Numbered from the stretch's first letter, positions 42,809-51,390 are shown. The stretch: 64,000 nucleotides of DNA from Nocardiopsis potens DSM 45234 (GCF_000341105.1 NZ_ANBB01000068.1:1-64000), one strand, 5' to 3'. Numbers and translations: made by a program. The notes: a model not told the origin generated them from the sequence alone.

Positions 42809-42831
42809 TGCACGTGCATCCGTGCTTACAC
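42809..42831. promoter_or_regulatory. TGCACGTGCATYCGTG element upstream of the ATPase gene
   Basis: TGCACGTGCATCCGTG followed by CTTACAC repeats the element near the DUF397 gene. A GCTTAC/GTAAGC inverted repeat overlaps its right end. A -10-like TAGACT sits just upstream at 42797-42802. Confidence 0.7.
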
Positions 42832-42953
42832 TCGTAAGCGACGGCGAACCGGTCGAAACCCGGCCGGAGGGCGTTGGACGTGCGGAAACCCCGCGGACGG
42901 CGCGAGCCGGCCGAGACCAAGCCATCCAGCAGCCCAGCGGTACGAGGGATGAC

Positions 42954-43511
42954 ATGACGGCCTACCCCGCACACTCCGGCCCCGGCGACCTGTCCGCGGT
43001 CCCCTTCTTCGCGCCGCGGTCCTACCTCCGCGCGAACCCCGCACCCGCCCCCTGGGACTGGACCGGACTCTCCGCCGCCCCGCTCCCCGCCGGAGACCTC
43101 TTCGTGAACGCGGCCACCGCCGTCCAAGGGCTCGCGTTCAACGCAGCCTCGGTCAAGGCCGCCCGCGACTTCACCACCCGGGTGCTCCGGGAGTGGGAGC
43201 TGGAACCGCTCCGCTCCGACACCCTGCTCGTCGTCTCCGAACTGGTCACCAACGCCTGCCGGCACGCAGTCCCCGGCGCGGGCGCGCTGTCCGACTGGTC
43301 CATCCAGTTCGGCCTGGTCCGGCACGAGTCGCGGCTGGCGTGCCTGGTCTTCGACCCCAGCACCGAGGAGCCGGTCCGGGTCGACCCGGACGAGCGCGCC
43401 GAGGGCGGCCGCGGCCTGGCGCTCATCGAGGCGTTCAGCTCCGACTGGGGCTGGCGGGCGCTGCGCGGCCAGGGCAAGGTCGTCTGGGCCTCCTTCGACA
43501 CCGCGGCCTGA
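42954..43511 (+). CDS. ATP-binding protein, anti-sigma-factor kinase (RsbW-like HATPase)
   Basis: A 185-aa GHKL-type ATPase. The N-box reads VVSELVTNACRHAVPGAGAL and the G-boxes are VDPDERAEGGRGLALIEAFS. The N-terminal 60 residues are Pro/Ala-rich and probably disordered. Proteins of this type in actinomycetes inhibit sigma factors or phosphorylate anti-anti-sigma factors and commonly neighbour XRE and DUF397 genes. ATG 42954 has GAGGGAT upstream; an in-frame ATG at 42822 falls inside the promoter element and is unlikely. The partner sigma factor is not in this window. Confidence 0.9.
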   Translation: MTAYPAHSGPGDLSAVPFFAPRSYLRANPAPAPWDWTGLSAAPLPAGDLFVNAATAVQGLAFNAASVKAARDFTTRVLREWELEPLRSDTLLVVSELVTNACRHAVPGAGALSDWSIQFGLVRHESRLACLVFDPSTEEPVRVDPDERAEGGRGLALIEAFSSDWGWRALRGQGKVVWASFDTAA

Positions 43512-43625
43512 GCACGCCCGGACGCTCGCGGCCCCTATCGCACGCCGTTCCTGAGAGGGCCGGTCCTCCGCACCGTCCACGGGGGACCGGTCCTCTCACG
43601 AGCGGCGTCCCGGCACCGCGACCCG

Positions 43626-43665
43626 GATGAAGATTTCTTCATCGGCGTTTCATCTTCACTTGAAA
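43626..43665. promoter_or_regulatory. Operator-rich promoter of the two-component operon
   Basis: GATGAAG-ATTT-CTTCATC (43626-43643) is a perfect inverted repeat. TTTCATCTTCACTTGAAA (43648-43665) is a second inverted repeat, and CTTCATC/TTCATCTTCA form direct repeats 11-12 bp apart as used by OmpR-type regulators. Autoregulation by the response regulator at 45589 is likely. The site argues against the in-frame ATG at 43627 being the start. Confidence 0.65.
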
Positions 43666-43686
43666 CCGGTCCGGGATGCTCTTCCC

Positions 43687-44046
43687 ATGAGACCGCTGCA
43701 CCGATTCGCCCTGATCGGGGTGGTCTGCGCCGTCCTGGCGGTGGCCGCCGCCATGGCCTGGAGCGCGGGCCGCACGGCTCCCGACTCGCGCCCGCCCGGC
43801 GAGGTGGTCGTCGGGGAGTCGCCGGAACCCCCCTCCGCCTCCTCCACCACCGGGCCGGGGGAGGGCGGCGACGAGGGCGTCGTCGACCCGCCGCCCGCGG
43901 TCTCCGGCGACGGCTCGGAACCCCCGCCCCCCGAGTCCTCGCGCTCCCCGGGACCCCCGGGGTCCCAGGAGACCCCCGCCCCGCCGCAGCCCCTGCCCGG
44001 GGGCGATGACGACCTCGACGATGATGATGACGATGACGATGACTGA
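43687..44046 (+). CDS. Small exported protein with polyaspartate tail
   Basis: A 119-aa protein: an N-terminal helix or uncleaved signal (RFALIGVVCAVLAVAAAMAW), then a long Pro/Ser/Glu-rich unstructured region. The extreme C-terminus reads DDDLDDDDDDDDD. It is the first gene of an operon with a histidine kinase and response regulator; its last 8 bases overlap the kinase start (ATG 44039). A polyacidic tail facing outside the membrane could bind divalent cations or cationic peptides and report to the kinase, but that is inference. No family recognised. Confidence 0.75.
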   Translation: MRPLHRFALIGVVCAVLAVAAAMAWSAGRTAPDSRPPGEVVVGESPEPPSASSTTGPGEGGDEGVVDPPPAVSGDGSEPPPPESSRSPGPPGSQETPAPPQPLPGGDDDLDDDDDDDDD

Positions 44047-45592
44047 CGGCCCGGACCGCGGCCCCAGACCGGTGATCGGGCCGACCGCGCCGCTCGCCGA
44101 GGACCTGGTCACCACCGACCCGCAGGGCACCGGCACCGACGGCGCCCGGCCGCGGCTCCGCCTCCCCGCCAGAGTGCGGATCATGCTCTGGGTCGCCTCG
44201 CTGACCGCCGCCGTGCTCCTGCTCGTCGTGCTGGTCACCTGGCAGTCGCTGCTCGGCGGCATGAACGGGCGGGTGGACGCCGCCCTCGACCAGGAGATCG
44301 AGGAGTTCGAGGAGTACGCCCGGGTGGGCATCGACCCCGAGACCGGGCGGAGCTTCACGCACACCGAGGCGCTGATGCGCACCTACCTCACCCACCAGCA
44401 GCCCGACGACTCCGAGATCCTCTTCGGCCACGTCGACGAGGCCCCCGGCGCGCAGGTGCCCACCGGCCGGGTCCGGCAGGGCCCGGAACCGGTCCACGAC
44501 GTCTCCGCCGACGGCGCGCTGCTCCGGGAGATCCTCGACGACTCCGCGGCCCGCGGCTCGGTGAACACCCCCGAGGGGGAGATGCACTGGGAGAAGCTGC
44601 GGGTCAGGGCACCGGCCGGCAGCGGCAACCCGGACGGCTGGTTCGTGGTCGGCTACTTCACCGCCGCCGACCTGGCCGAGCTGGGCGCCACCACGCGCAC
44701 CGTGGGGCTGGTCGGCGCGGTCGGCCTGCTGCTCACCGGCACCGCGGCCTGGTGGGTCTCCGGGCGGATCCTCGCCCCGGTCCGGCTGGTCCGCCAGGCC
44801 GCCGCGGAGATCTCCGAGGAGGACCTCACCCGCCGCATCGACGTGCCCGGCAACGACGACGTCGCCGCGCTGGCCGAGCAGTTCAACGGCATGCTCGACC
44901 GCCTGCACGACGCCTTCGACGTGCAGCGCCGGTTCATCGACGACGCCGGGCACGAGCTGCGCACCCCGATCACCATCGTCCGCGGCCACCTGGAGCTGAT
45001 GGGCGACGACCCCGAGGAGCGCCGCGAGGTGGTCCGGCTGGTCACCGACGAACTGGACCGGATGGCCCGGATCGTGGAGGACCTGCTCCTGCTGGCCAAG
45101 GCCGAGCGGCCGGACTTCCTGCACTACGAGCGGGTCTCGGTGGAGGAGCTCACCATCGACATCGACGCCAAGGTGCGCGCACTGGGCGACCGGGAGTGGC
45201 GCCTGGAGGAGATCGGCGAGGGCCCGATCCGGGCCGACCCGCAGCGGGTCACCCAGGCCATGGTGCAGCTCGCCGCCAACGCCGTCCGCTACACCCCGCC
45301 CGGCTCGATGATCTCGATCGGCTCCCGCGTCTCCGGCGACGGCGAGCAGGCGTCGTTCTGGGTGCGCGACACCGGACCCGGCATCGCCCCCGCCGACCAG
45401 GAGCGCATCTTCGCCCGGTTCGCCCGCGGCACCTCCGCCGGCGGCGACCGCGCCGGGGCCGGCCTGGGCCTGGCCATCGTCCGCGCCATCGTGGACGCGC
45501 ACCACGGATCGGTGCACCTGCGCTCGGCGCCCGGCGAGGGCGCCTCCTTCACCCTGACCTTTCCGACCGGCGCGAGGAGTGACCGCCCGTGA
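44039..45592 (+). CDS. Sensor histidine kinase
   Basis: A 517-aa membrane kinase. Two helices (about 47-70 and 220-242) enclose an extracytoplasmic sensor domain of about 150 aa. HAMP (RILAPVRLVRQAAAEIS) and the dimerisation H-box FIDDAGHELRTPIT with the phosphorylated His follow. The N-box QLAANAVRYTPPGS and G-boxes DTGPGIAP and GAGLGLAIV complete the kinase core. ATG 44039 overlaps the preceding acidic peptide gene; two further in-frame ATG codons lie just upstream in the GATGAC repeats. Its TGA overlaps the GTG of the response regulator. The stimulus is unknown. Confidence 0.95.
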   Translation: MTDGPDRGPRPVIGPTAPLAEDLVTTDPQGTGTDGARPRLRLPARVRIMLWVASLTAAVLLLVVLVTWQSLLGGMNGRVDAALDQEIEEFEEYARVGIDPETGRSFTHTEALMRTYLTHQQPDDSEILFGHVDEAPGAQVPTGRVRQGPEPVHDVSADGALLREILDDSAARGSVNTPEGEMHWEKLRVRAPAGSGNPDGWFVVGYFTAADLAELGATTRTVGLVGAVGLLLTGTAAWWVSGRILAPVRLVRQAAAEISEEDLTRRIDVPGNDDVAALAEQFNGMLDRLHDAFDVQRRFIDDAGHELRTPITIVRGHLELMGDDPEERREVVRLVTDELDRMARIVEDLLLLAKAERPDFLHYERVSVEELTIDIDAKVRALGDREWRLEEIGEGPIRADPQRVTQAMVQLAANAVRYTPPGSMISIGSRVSGDGEQASFWVRDTGPGIAPADQERIFARFARGTSAGGDRAGAGLGLAIVRAIVDAHHGSVHLRSAPGEGASFTLTFPTGARSDRP

Positions 45593-46248
45593 CCCGCATC
45601 CTCATCGCAGAGGACGAGGAGCGCATCGCCTCCTTCGTCCGCAAGGGCCTGACCGCCAACGGCTTCGCCACCACCGTGGTGGGCACCGCCCGGGAGGCCG
45701 TCGAGTACGCGCTGACCGGCGACTACGACCTGATGGTGCTCGACCTGGGGCTCCCCGACGACGACGGGTTCGCCGTGCTGCGCAAGGTCCGCGACAGCGG
45801 CTCCCCGCTCCCGGTGGTGGTGCTCACCGCCCGCGACGGGGTGCGGGACACCGTCACCGGGCTGGAGATCGGCGCCGACGACTACATGACCAAGCCGTTC
45901 CGGTTCGAGGAGCTGCTGGCCCGGGTCCGGCTCCGGATGCGCGGCGAGCGCACCGGCGAGGCCACCGTCCTCGCGCACGGCGACCTCTCCCTGGACCTGC
46001 GCACCCGGCGGGCCACCGCCGGGCGGGAGACCGTCGACCTCACCGCCCGCGAGTTCGCCCTGCTCGAACTGCTGATGCGCCACCGCGGCCAGGTCCTCTC
46101 CCGGCAGCAGATGCTCTCCCAGGTGTGGGGGTACGACTACGACCCCGGGTCCAACGTGGTCGACGTCTTCATCCGGGCGCTGCGCAAGAAGGTCGGCGCC
46201 GGCCGGATCCAGACCGTGCGCGGCATGGGCTACCGGCTCGCCGACTGA
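45589..46248 (+). CDS. OmpR-family response regulator
   Basis: A 219-aa regulator with a receiver domain (acidic pocket EDE near 8-10, phosphorylated Asp52 in VLDLGLPDDDG, Thr in VVLTARD, Lys102 in DDYMTKPF). A winged-helix DNA-binding domain (TAREFALLELLMRHRGQVLS, VDVFIRALRKKVGA, VRGMGYRL) follows. It is coupled to the kinase gene by a 4-bp GTGA overlap. Probable target: the direct/inverted TTCATC repeats in front of its own operon. Confidence 0.96.
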   Translation: MTRILIAEDEERIASFVRKGLTANGFATTVVGTAREAVEYALTGDYDLMVLDLGLPDDDGFAVLRKVRDSGSPLPVVVLTARDGVRDTVTGLEIGADDYMTKPFRFEELLARVRLRMRGERTGEATVLAHGDLSLDLRTRRATAGRETVDLTAREFALLELLMRHRGQVLSRQQMLSQVWGYDYDPGSNVVDVFIRALRKKVGAGRIQTVRGMGYRLAD

Positions 46249-46311
46249 GCCGGGCCGCGCCGGGGTACCTATCCCACCGGGCCCGGAGGCCGGAACGGCG
46301 AAGGGAGCGGC

Positions 46312-47484
46312 ATGGCGGCGCTGAAGGCGGGGATCCTCTCCACCCCGGGGCAGCGGCGGGCGGCGGTCGTCCCGGCGGGGGTCGGGGCGCTGCGCGACGC
46401 GGGCCTGGAGGTCCTGGTCGAGACCGGGGCCGGCGCGGGCGCCCGGTTCCGCGACGACGACTACACCGCGGCCGGCGCGCGGGTCCTCCCCGCCGAGCAG
46501 GTGCGCGGCACCGCCGACCTGTGGCTCTGCCTCACCCGCCCGGAGGCCGCCGTGCTGCGCGGCCTCCGCGCCGGCCAGGCGGTCGCCGGCATGCTGCGCC
46601 CGATGCAGGCCCCCGGGCTCATGCGCGAACTGGCCGAGCGCGGCGCGACCCTGGTCAGCCTGGACGGCCTGCCCCGCACGCTGAGCCGCGCCCAGCCGAT
46701 GGACGCGCTCACCTCGCAGGCCAGCGTGGCCGGGTACAAGGCGGTGATCACCGCCGCCGCGGCCTACGACCGCTACCTGCCGCTGCTGATGACCGCGGCC
46801 GGGGTGGCCCGCCCGGCGCAGGTCCTGGTCCTGGGGGCCGGCGTCGCCGGGCTGCAGGCCATCGCCACCGCGCACCGCCTCGGCGCGGTCGTCACCGGCT
46901 ACGACGTCCGCCCCGAGGCGCGCGAGGAGATCGCCTCGGTGGGCGCCTCCGTGCTGGAGGCCGACGCCCCCGCCGGGGCCGGCGAGGGCGGGTACGCCCG
47001 CGCCCTCACCGCCGGCGAGCAGCGGGCCCAGGGCGGCGCGCTGGCCGCCGCCGCCGGCCGGTTCGACATCGTGGTGTGCACCGCCCAGGTCCCCGCCGGG
47101 CCCCCGCCGCTGCTGCTCGACGCCGCCGCCCTGGACCGGCTGCGCCCCGGCGCGGTGGTGGTCGACCTGGCGGCCGGCCCGGACGGCGGCAACACCGAGC
47201 TGAGCGTGCCCGGCCGGACCGTGGAGACCCCGGGCGGCGCGCTGGTCATCGGCGCCGCGGAGCTGGCCGACACGGTCCCCAGGGCCGCCTCCGAGGCCTA
47301 CTCGCGCAACATCTCGGCGCTCCTGGCCCACCTGCTGGACGGCGGCCGGCTGGCGGTCGGCCCGGACGACGCCCCCGGCGACGAGATCCGCGCCGGCGTG
47401 GTCGTCGCGCACGGCGGCCGGCTGCTCCGCCCCGACGTGGCCGCGGCGGCCGGCGCCGACCCGGCGTCCTCCCCGGTCCGGTAG
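46312..47484 (+). CDS. pntAA: NAD(P) transhydrogenase subunit alpha part 1
   Basis: A 390-aa soluble NAD(H)-binding domain I of proton-translocating transhydrogenase. Recognisable stretches are ATLVSLDGLPRTLSRAQPMD ALTSQASVAGYKAV, the nucleotide loop VLVLGAGVAGLQAIATAHRLGAVVTGYDVR and SRNISALLAHLLDGG near the end. GAAGGGAG precedes the ATG. It is followed, after a 258-bp gap without a believable gene, by pntAB and pntB. The complex couples hydride transfer from NADH to NADP with proton entry. Confidence 0.95.
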   Translation: MAALKAGILSTPGQRRAAVVPAGVGALRDAGLEVLVETGAGAGARFRDDDYTAAGARVLPAEQVRGTADLWLCLTRPEAAVLRGLRAGQAVAGMLRPMQAPGLMRELAERGATLVSLDGLPRTLSRAQPMDALTSQASVAGYKAVITAAAAYDRYLPLLMTAAGVARPAQVLVLGAGVAGLQAIATAHRLGAVVTGYDVRPEAREEIASVGASVLEADAPAGAGEGGYARALTAGEQRAQGGALAAAAGRFDIVVCTAQVPAGPPPLLLDAAALDRLRPGAVVVDLAAGPDGGNTELSVPGRTVETPGGALVIGAAELADTVPRAASEAYSRNISALLAHLLDGGRLAVGPDDAPGDEIRAGVVVAHGGRLLRPDVAAAAGADPASSPVR

Positions 47485-47742
47485 ACCGCCGATGGGAGCG
47501 GAGAGGCGCGAGCAGGGCACCCCGCCCGCCCTTCCCCCGACGGACGCGGCACCGCGGGGGCACCGGGGGACCCCCGCCCGGCACCGGTACCGCCGCCGGG
47601 GGAGGCCGCCCCCGGAGGCCGGGCGCGCCGGCCCGCGGCCGCCGGCCGGGGAGCGCGATCCCCGCCGGCGGCGCGGGCCCGCCGCACCGGGCCCGCCCGC
47701 TCCTCCCGACCCAGCCGAGACCGACAGCCGCAGGGAGTGCCC

Positions 47743-48036
47743 ATGACGCCCGACGCGATCGGCGACCTCACCGTCTTCGTCCTGAGCCTGCTGGTGGGCT
47801 TCGAGGTGATCAGCAGGGTGCCGGCCACCCTGCACACGCCGCTGATGTCGGCGGCCAACGCGGTGCACGGGGTGGTGCTGGTCGGCGCCATCGCGATCGG
47901 TACCACCGCGCACACCCCGTTCGGCTACGCGCTGGCCTTCCTGGCCTGCGCCTTCGCCGCGATGAACGTGGTCGGCGGGTACGCGGTCACCGACCGGATG
48001 CTGCACATGTTCCGCTCCCCGGCGGGCCGGCGGTGA
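47743..48036 (+). CDS. pntAB: NAD(P) transhydrogenase subunit alpha part 2
   Basis: A 97-aa membrane protein with three helices (FVLSLLVGFEVISRVPATLH, ANAVHGVVLVGAIAIG, GYALAFLACAFAAMNVVGGY). This is the normal form of the split alpha subunit in actinobacteria. ATG 47743 follows AGGGAG. Its TGA overlaps the GTG of pntB. It forms part of the proton channel (domain II). Confidence 0.95.
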   Translation: MTPDAIGDLTVFVLSLLVGFEVISRVPATLHTPLMSAANAVHGVVLVGAIAIGTTAHTPFGYALAFLACAFAAMNVVGGYAVTDRMLHMFRSPAGRR

Positions 48037-49442
48037 GCCCCGCGGAGAGCGCCGTCGCGGTGGTCTACCTCGCGGCGGCCGCCTGCTTCGTGGTCGGCCT
48101 GCACCTGATGAACGCCCCGGCCACCGCGCGCCGGGGCAACACGCTGTCCGGCGCGGGCATGGCCGCGGCGGTCGCCGCCACCCTGGTGCTCGCCGCGGTC
48201 TCCGGGGAGGCCTCCCCGATCGCGTGGGCGGTGATCGCCGCGGGGACGTCGCTGGGCGCCGCCGCCGGCCTGTACGCCGCACTGAACGTGCGGATGACCG
48301 CGATGCCGCAGCTGGTCAGCCTCTTCAACGCGGTGGGCGGCGGCGCGGCGGCGCTGATCGGCGGCTACGAGTACCTCCGCCTGGCGGAGGAGGGGCGGCC
48401 CGGCGCCGCGGTCACCGCGCTGGTCGCGCTGGACGCGGTGATCGGCGCGGTCGCCTTCTCCGGGTCGCTGGTCGCCGCCGGCAAGCTGCACGGGCTGGTC
48501 GCCGGGCACCCGGTGGTGTTCCGCGGCCGGGGCGCCCTCGACGCGCTGCTGGTGCTGGCCGCGGCCGGCGGCTGCGCGGCACTGGTCGCCGGGGCCGGCG
48601 GGGCCTGGCCGCTGGCCGCCGCGGTCGCCGCCGCGCTGGCGCTCGGCGTGGTCGGCGTGCTCGCCATCGGCGGCGCCGACATGCCGGTGGTGGTGTCGCT
48701 GCTCAACGCCTGCACCGGGATCGCGGTGGCGATGGCCGGCTTCGTGGTCGGCAACGCGATGATGGTCATCGCCGGGGCGCTGGTCGGCGCCTCCGGTGCG
48801 ATCCTGACCAAGCTGATGGCGGACGCGATGAACCGGCCGCTCCGCGCCATCCTGGTCGGCGGGTACGGCACCGGGGACGAGGACGCGGGCGGCGGGCCCG
48901 CCCGGCAGGGCGTCGCCACCGTCACCGCCGACGACGCGGCGATCCGGCTGGCCTACGCCTCCCGGGTGATCATGGTGCCGGGCTACGGGCTGGCCGCCGC
49001 CCAGGCCCAGCACGAGCTGCGCGAGCTCGCCGAGCGGCTGGAGGCGGGCGGCGTCCGGGTGGACTACGCGGTGCACCCGGTCGCCGGGCGGATGCCCGGC
49101 CACATGAACGTGCTGCTGGCCGAGGCCAAGGTCCCCTACCCGCAGATGAAGGAGATGGAGGAGGTCAACCCCGAGTTCGCCCGGGCCGACGTGGCGCTGG
49201 TGGTGGGGGCCAACGACGTGACCAACCCGGCCGCGCGCCGCCCCGGCAACGCGGTCTCCGGGATGCCGATCCTGGACGTGGACAAGGCGGAGACGGTGAT
49301 CGTGATCAAGCGCTCCCTGGGGCACGGCTACGCCGGCATCGACAACGAGCTCTACACCGACCCGCGGACCCGGATGTTCCTCGGCGACGCCAAGCAGGCG
49401 CTGGCCGAGCTCACCGCGGCGGTGAAGGCACTGGCCGCCTGA
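48033..49442 (+). CDS. pntB: NAD(P) transhydrogenase subunit beta
   Basis: A 469-aa protein with eight or nine membrane helices and the C-terminal NADP(H)-binding domain III. Visible are VIMVPGYGLAAAQAQHELRE (GYG-x-A loop), YAVHPVAGRMPGHMNVLLAE, ALVVGANDVTNPAARR and VIKRSLGHGYAGIDNELY. GTG 48033 overlaps pntAB by 4 bp, and a hairpin terminator follows. The operon supplies NADPH. Confidence 0.96.
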   Translation: MSPAESAVAVVYLAAAACFVVGLHLMNAPATARRGNTLSGAGMAAAVAATLVLAAVSGEASPIAWAVIAAGTSLGAAAGLYAALNVRMTAMPQLVSLFNAVGGGAAALIGGYEYLRLAEEGRPGAAVTALVALDAVIGAVAFSGSLVAAGKLHGLVAGHPVVFRGRGALDALLVLAAAGGCAALVAGAGGAWPLAAAVAAALALGVVGVLAIGGADMPVVVSLLNACTGIAVAMAGFVVGNAMMVIAGALVGASGAILTKLMADAMNRPLRAILVGGYGTGDEDAGGGPARQGVATVTADDAAIRLAYASRVIMVPGYGLAAAQAQHELRELAERLEAGGVRVDYAVHPVAGRMPGHMNVLLAEAKVPYPQMKEMEEVNPEFARADVALVVGANDVTNPAARRPGNAVSGMPILDVDKAETVIVIKRSLGHGYAGIDNELYTDPRTRMFLGDAKQALAELTAAVKALAA

Positions 49443-49461
49443 GACCGCGGCAAGGCGATGA

Positions 49462-49497
49462 CCGGGGCCCGGCCAGAGCGTTCCGGCAGGGCCCCGG
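49462..49497. terminator. Bidirectional terminator after pntB
   Basis: CCGGGGCCC and GGGCCCCGG pair perfectly around an 18-nt loop between convergent genes. Confidence 0.6.
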
Positions 49498-49505
49498 CGC
49501 CGCGG

Positions 49506-50039
49506 TCATCGGGGGCCGGCGGGCGGGCCGAGCATCCGGCGCACCACCAGGTCGACGTAGGCCTCGGCGAGCACGTGCTCGGGCGGCGCGCCGGGCGACC
49601 CGAGCCAGCTGGAGGCCGAGTCCAGCACCGCGAGCACCCGCCGGGCGGCCCCGGCCGCGGCGGCCCGCGCGGGCAGCCCCGCGGGGGCGCCGGGGAGTCC
49701 GAGGGACCCCTCGGCCAGGCCCTGGGCGATCACCGTGCGGACCCGCTCCCGGTACCGGCCCAGGGCGGCGGAGAGCTCACGGTCGCCGCTCTGGGCCGGC
49801 ACCGGGGCGGTGCCGCGCAGCCGCCGCCACGCGGTCTGCTCGGCGCAGTGCCGCACGTGGCGGCGGACGATCGCGCCGAGCACCAGGTCGGCGCGGCGGG
49901 GCAGCGGACCGGGCGCGCCGCCGCCGGCCTCGGCGTCGGCGCCGTCGGCCAGCGCCCGGGCGGAGCGCAGTGCGAGCAGGCGGACGGGGTCGTCCGGTTC
50001 GGCGAGGCGTTCAGGGGAGGGAGACAGTTCGGCCGTCAT
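49506..50039 (-). CDS. TetR effector-domain-like protein without a DNA-binding domain
   Basis: A 177-aa helical protein. Its C-terminal half (YRERVRTVIAQGLAEGSLGL, VLDSASSWLGSPGAPPEHVL AEAYVDLVVRRMLG) strongly recalls the ligand-binding domain of TetR regulators of the KstR2/FadR type. The N-terminal 55 residues show no HTH and no upstream reading frame adds one. It may be a regulator that lost its HTH, or a stand-alone ligand-binding protein. The gene ends convergently with pntB; the GDPD gene lies 82 bp upstream on the same strand. Confidence 0.6.
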   Translation of the reverse strand: MTAELSPSPERLAEPDDPVRLLALRSARALADGADAEAGGGAPGPLPRRADLVLGAIVRRHVRHCAEQTAWRRLRGTAPVPAQSGDRELSAALGRYRERVRTVIAQGLAEGSLGLPGAPAGLPARAAAAGAARRVLAVLDSASSWLGSPGAPPEHVLAEAYVDLVVRRMLGPPAGPR

Positions 50040-50121
50040 CGAGAGGATTCACCGACGTGCGCCGACCCGGGGGACGGCGCGGGCTTGAGGGGGCGGCCCC
50101 GCGTCGGGACCGCCCACCAGC

Positions 50122-51078
50122 CTAGCCCGCACGGGGGCGGGAATCCGGGGAATTCGCGAAAAAGCCCCGCTCGTCCCCGTTCCCTACGGGACCGCCGCCC
50201 GGGACGGCCCTCCCGGCGGCGCTCCGCGGCGGCCCGGCGCCCGGACCGGTCCGGGCGCCGGGCCGCGGGGCAGGCCCGCGCCGACCGGCCCGCCCGGGAG
50301 GGCAGCCGCTGTGCCGGCCGCGGGGGCGGTCCGCGCCGACCGGGGCGCCCGCGGCCCCCACCGTCCCCGGCACGGGCTCGGCCTGGCCGCGGCCCTCGGC
50401 GGTGAGCTTGGCCAGCTCCGCGATCTCCTCGGTGACCAGCGCGTCCACCCCCATCCCGATGAACCGGGCCATCTCCGCGAAGTCGTTGACGGTCCAGGCG
50501 GCCACCCCGTGGCCGCTCCGGTGCGCCTCGGCGATCAGGTCCCGGGTGATCAGGTCGGCCCGGTAGCGGAGGAACCGGGGGTGCAGGCCGTGCCGGAGGT
50601 CGCCGGGCGGGGCCTCCTCCTGCTCCCGGTCGAGCACGGTGCCGGCGCCGGGCCGCCGGGCCGCGAGCGCCTGCAGCGCCTCGGCCGGGCCGCTGTAGAG
50701 CATGTGCTCGGTGAAGGAGTGCTCGGCGGCCACCGCGTCGGCGGCCAGCGCCGCCTCGGCCGAGGCCACATCGGCCAGCAGCGGCACCACGCGCGGCCGG
50801 GCGGTCTCGGCGAGGGCCTCCATCAGGGTGGGGATGCGCTGCCCGCCCTCGCTGGTGACCGCCGCGATCTCGGCCAGGGTGAGCTCCCGCACCGGCCGGT
50901 GCAGGCCCCAGCTCCGTTCGGCGGCCTCCTCCCGGATGAGCACCACGTGGTCGTCCGCGGTGAGCCGGAGGTCGACCGCGATCGCGTCGGCCCCCTTGTC
51001 GATGGCGGATCTGAGCGCGGGGATGGTGTTCTCCCGGAACCGGGGTGTGTCGCCTCGGAGGGCGATCGCCAGAGTCAT
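50122..51078 (-). CDS. Degenerate glycerophosphodiester phosphodiesterase-like protein
   Basis: A 318-aa protein. Residues 1-225 have the GDPD TIM-barrel wording (RENTIPALRSAIDKGADAIA, LTLAEIAAVTSEGGQRIPTL MEAL, AWTVNDFAEMARFIGMGVDALVT). Every catalytic position appears changed: the usual HRG is LRG, the E-x-D pair is replaced by VDLR, and the HD by IR. An enzymatic role is therefore unlikely unless the motif is shifted. The last 90 residues are low-complexity Pro/Gly/Arg. The 312-bp divergent gap to DeoR (51079-51390) contains no gene. Confidence 0.72.
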   Translation of the reverse strand: MTLAIALRGDTPRFRENTIPALRSAIDKGADAIAVDLRLTADDHVVLIREEAAERSWGLHRPVRELTLAEIAAVTSEGGQRIPTLMEALAETARPRVVPLLADVASAEAALAADAVAAEHSFTEHMLYSGPAEALQALAARRPGAGTVLDREQEEAPPGDLRHGLHPRFLRYRADLITRDLIAEAHRSGHGVAAWTVNDFAEMARFIGMGVDALVTEEIAELAKLTAEGRGQAEPVPGTVGAAGAPVGADRPRGRHSGCPPGRAGRRGPAPRPGARTGPGAGPPRSAAGRAVPGGGPVGNGDERGFFANSPDSRPRAG

Positions 51079-51390
51079 GAAACCTCTCCGTTGCGGGACG
51101 GATCGACGACCTCACTACCGGGGGGTTCGGGACCAAGGTTGCCACCCCGGGACGTCCTATGTGGGGAAGACGGCAAAAACGTCGAAAAGAACGCGTTCCC
51201 GCTGGCCGGAACCGGACCCGTGGGGGGATGCGAGGCGATTCACCCGTGGGGGATCGCGGTGTCCGCCGGGGAGCTGGGAAACTGGTGGTGCAGCCCGAAC
51301 GTTCATCACAGCAGTGCACATCCGTCCCGGCCGGCGGCACAGCCGCGGTCCGCGCACCGGGCACGACCACGAAGGCGAAAAAGGCGAAAG

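Noticed and set aside
42822-42953. Upstream in-frame ATG (42822) for the HATPase gene
   Set aside because: It lies inside the conserved promoter element and has no ribosome site; the residues it adds are not family-like.
43627-43686. ATG 43627 as start of the acidic peptide gene
   Set aside because: It falls in the inverted repeat of the promoter; ATG 43687 gives a normal signal-like N-terminus.
47492-47746. 84-aa ORF between pntAA and pntAB
   Set aside because: Low-complexity Pro/Arg/Gly, no ribosome site, and homologous operons do not need it; more likely a spacer.
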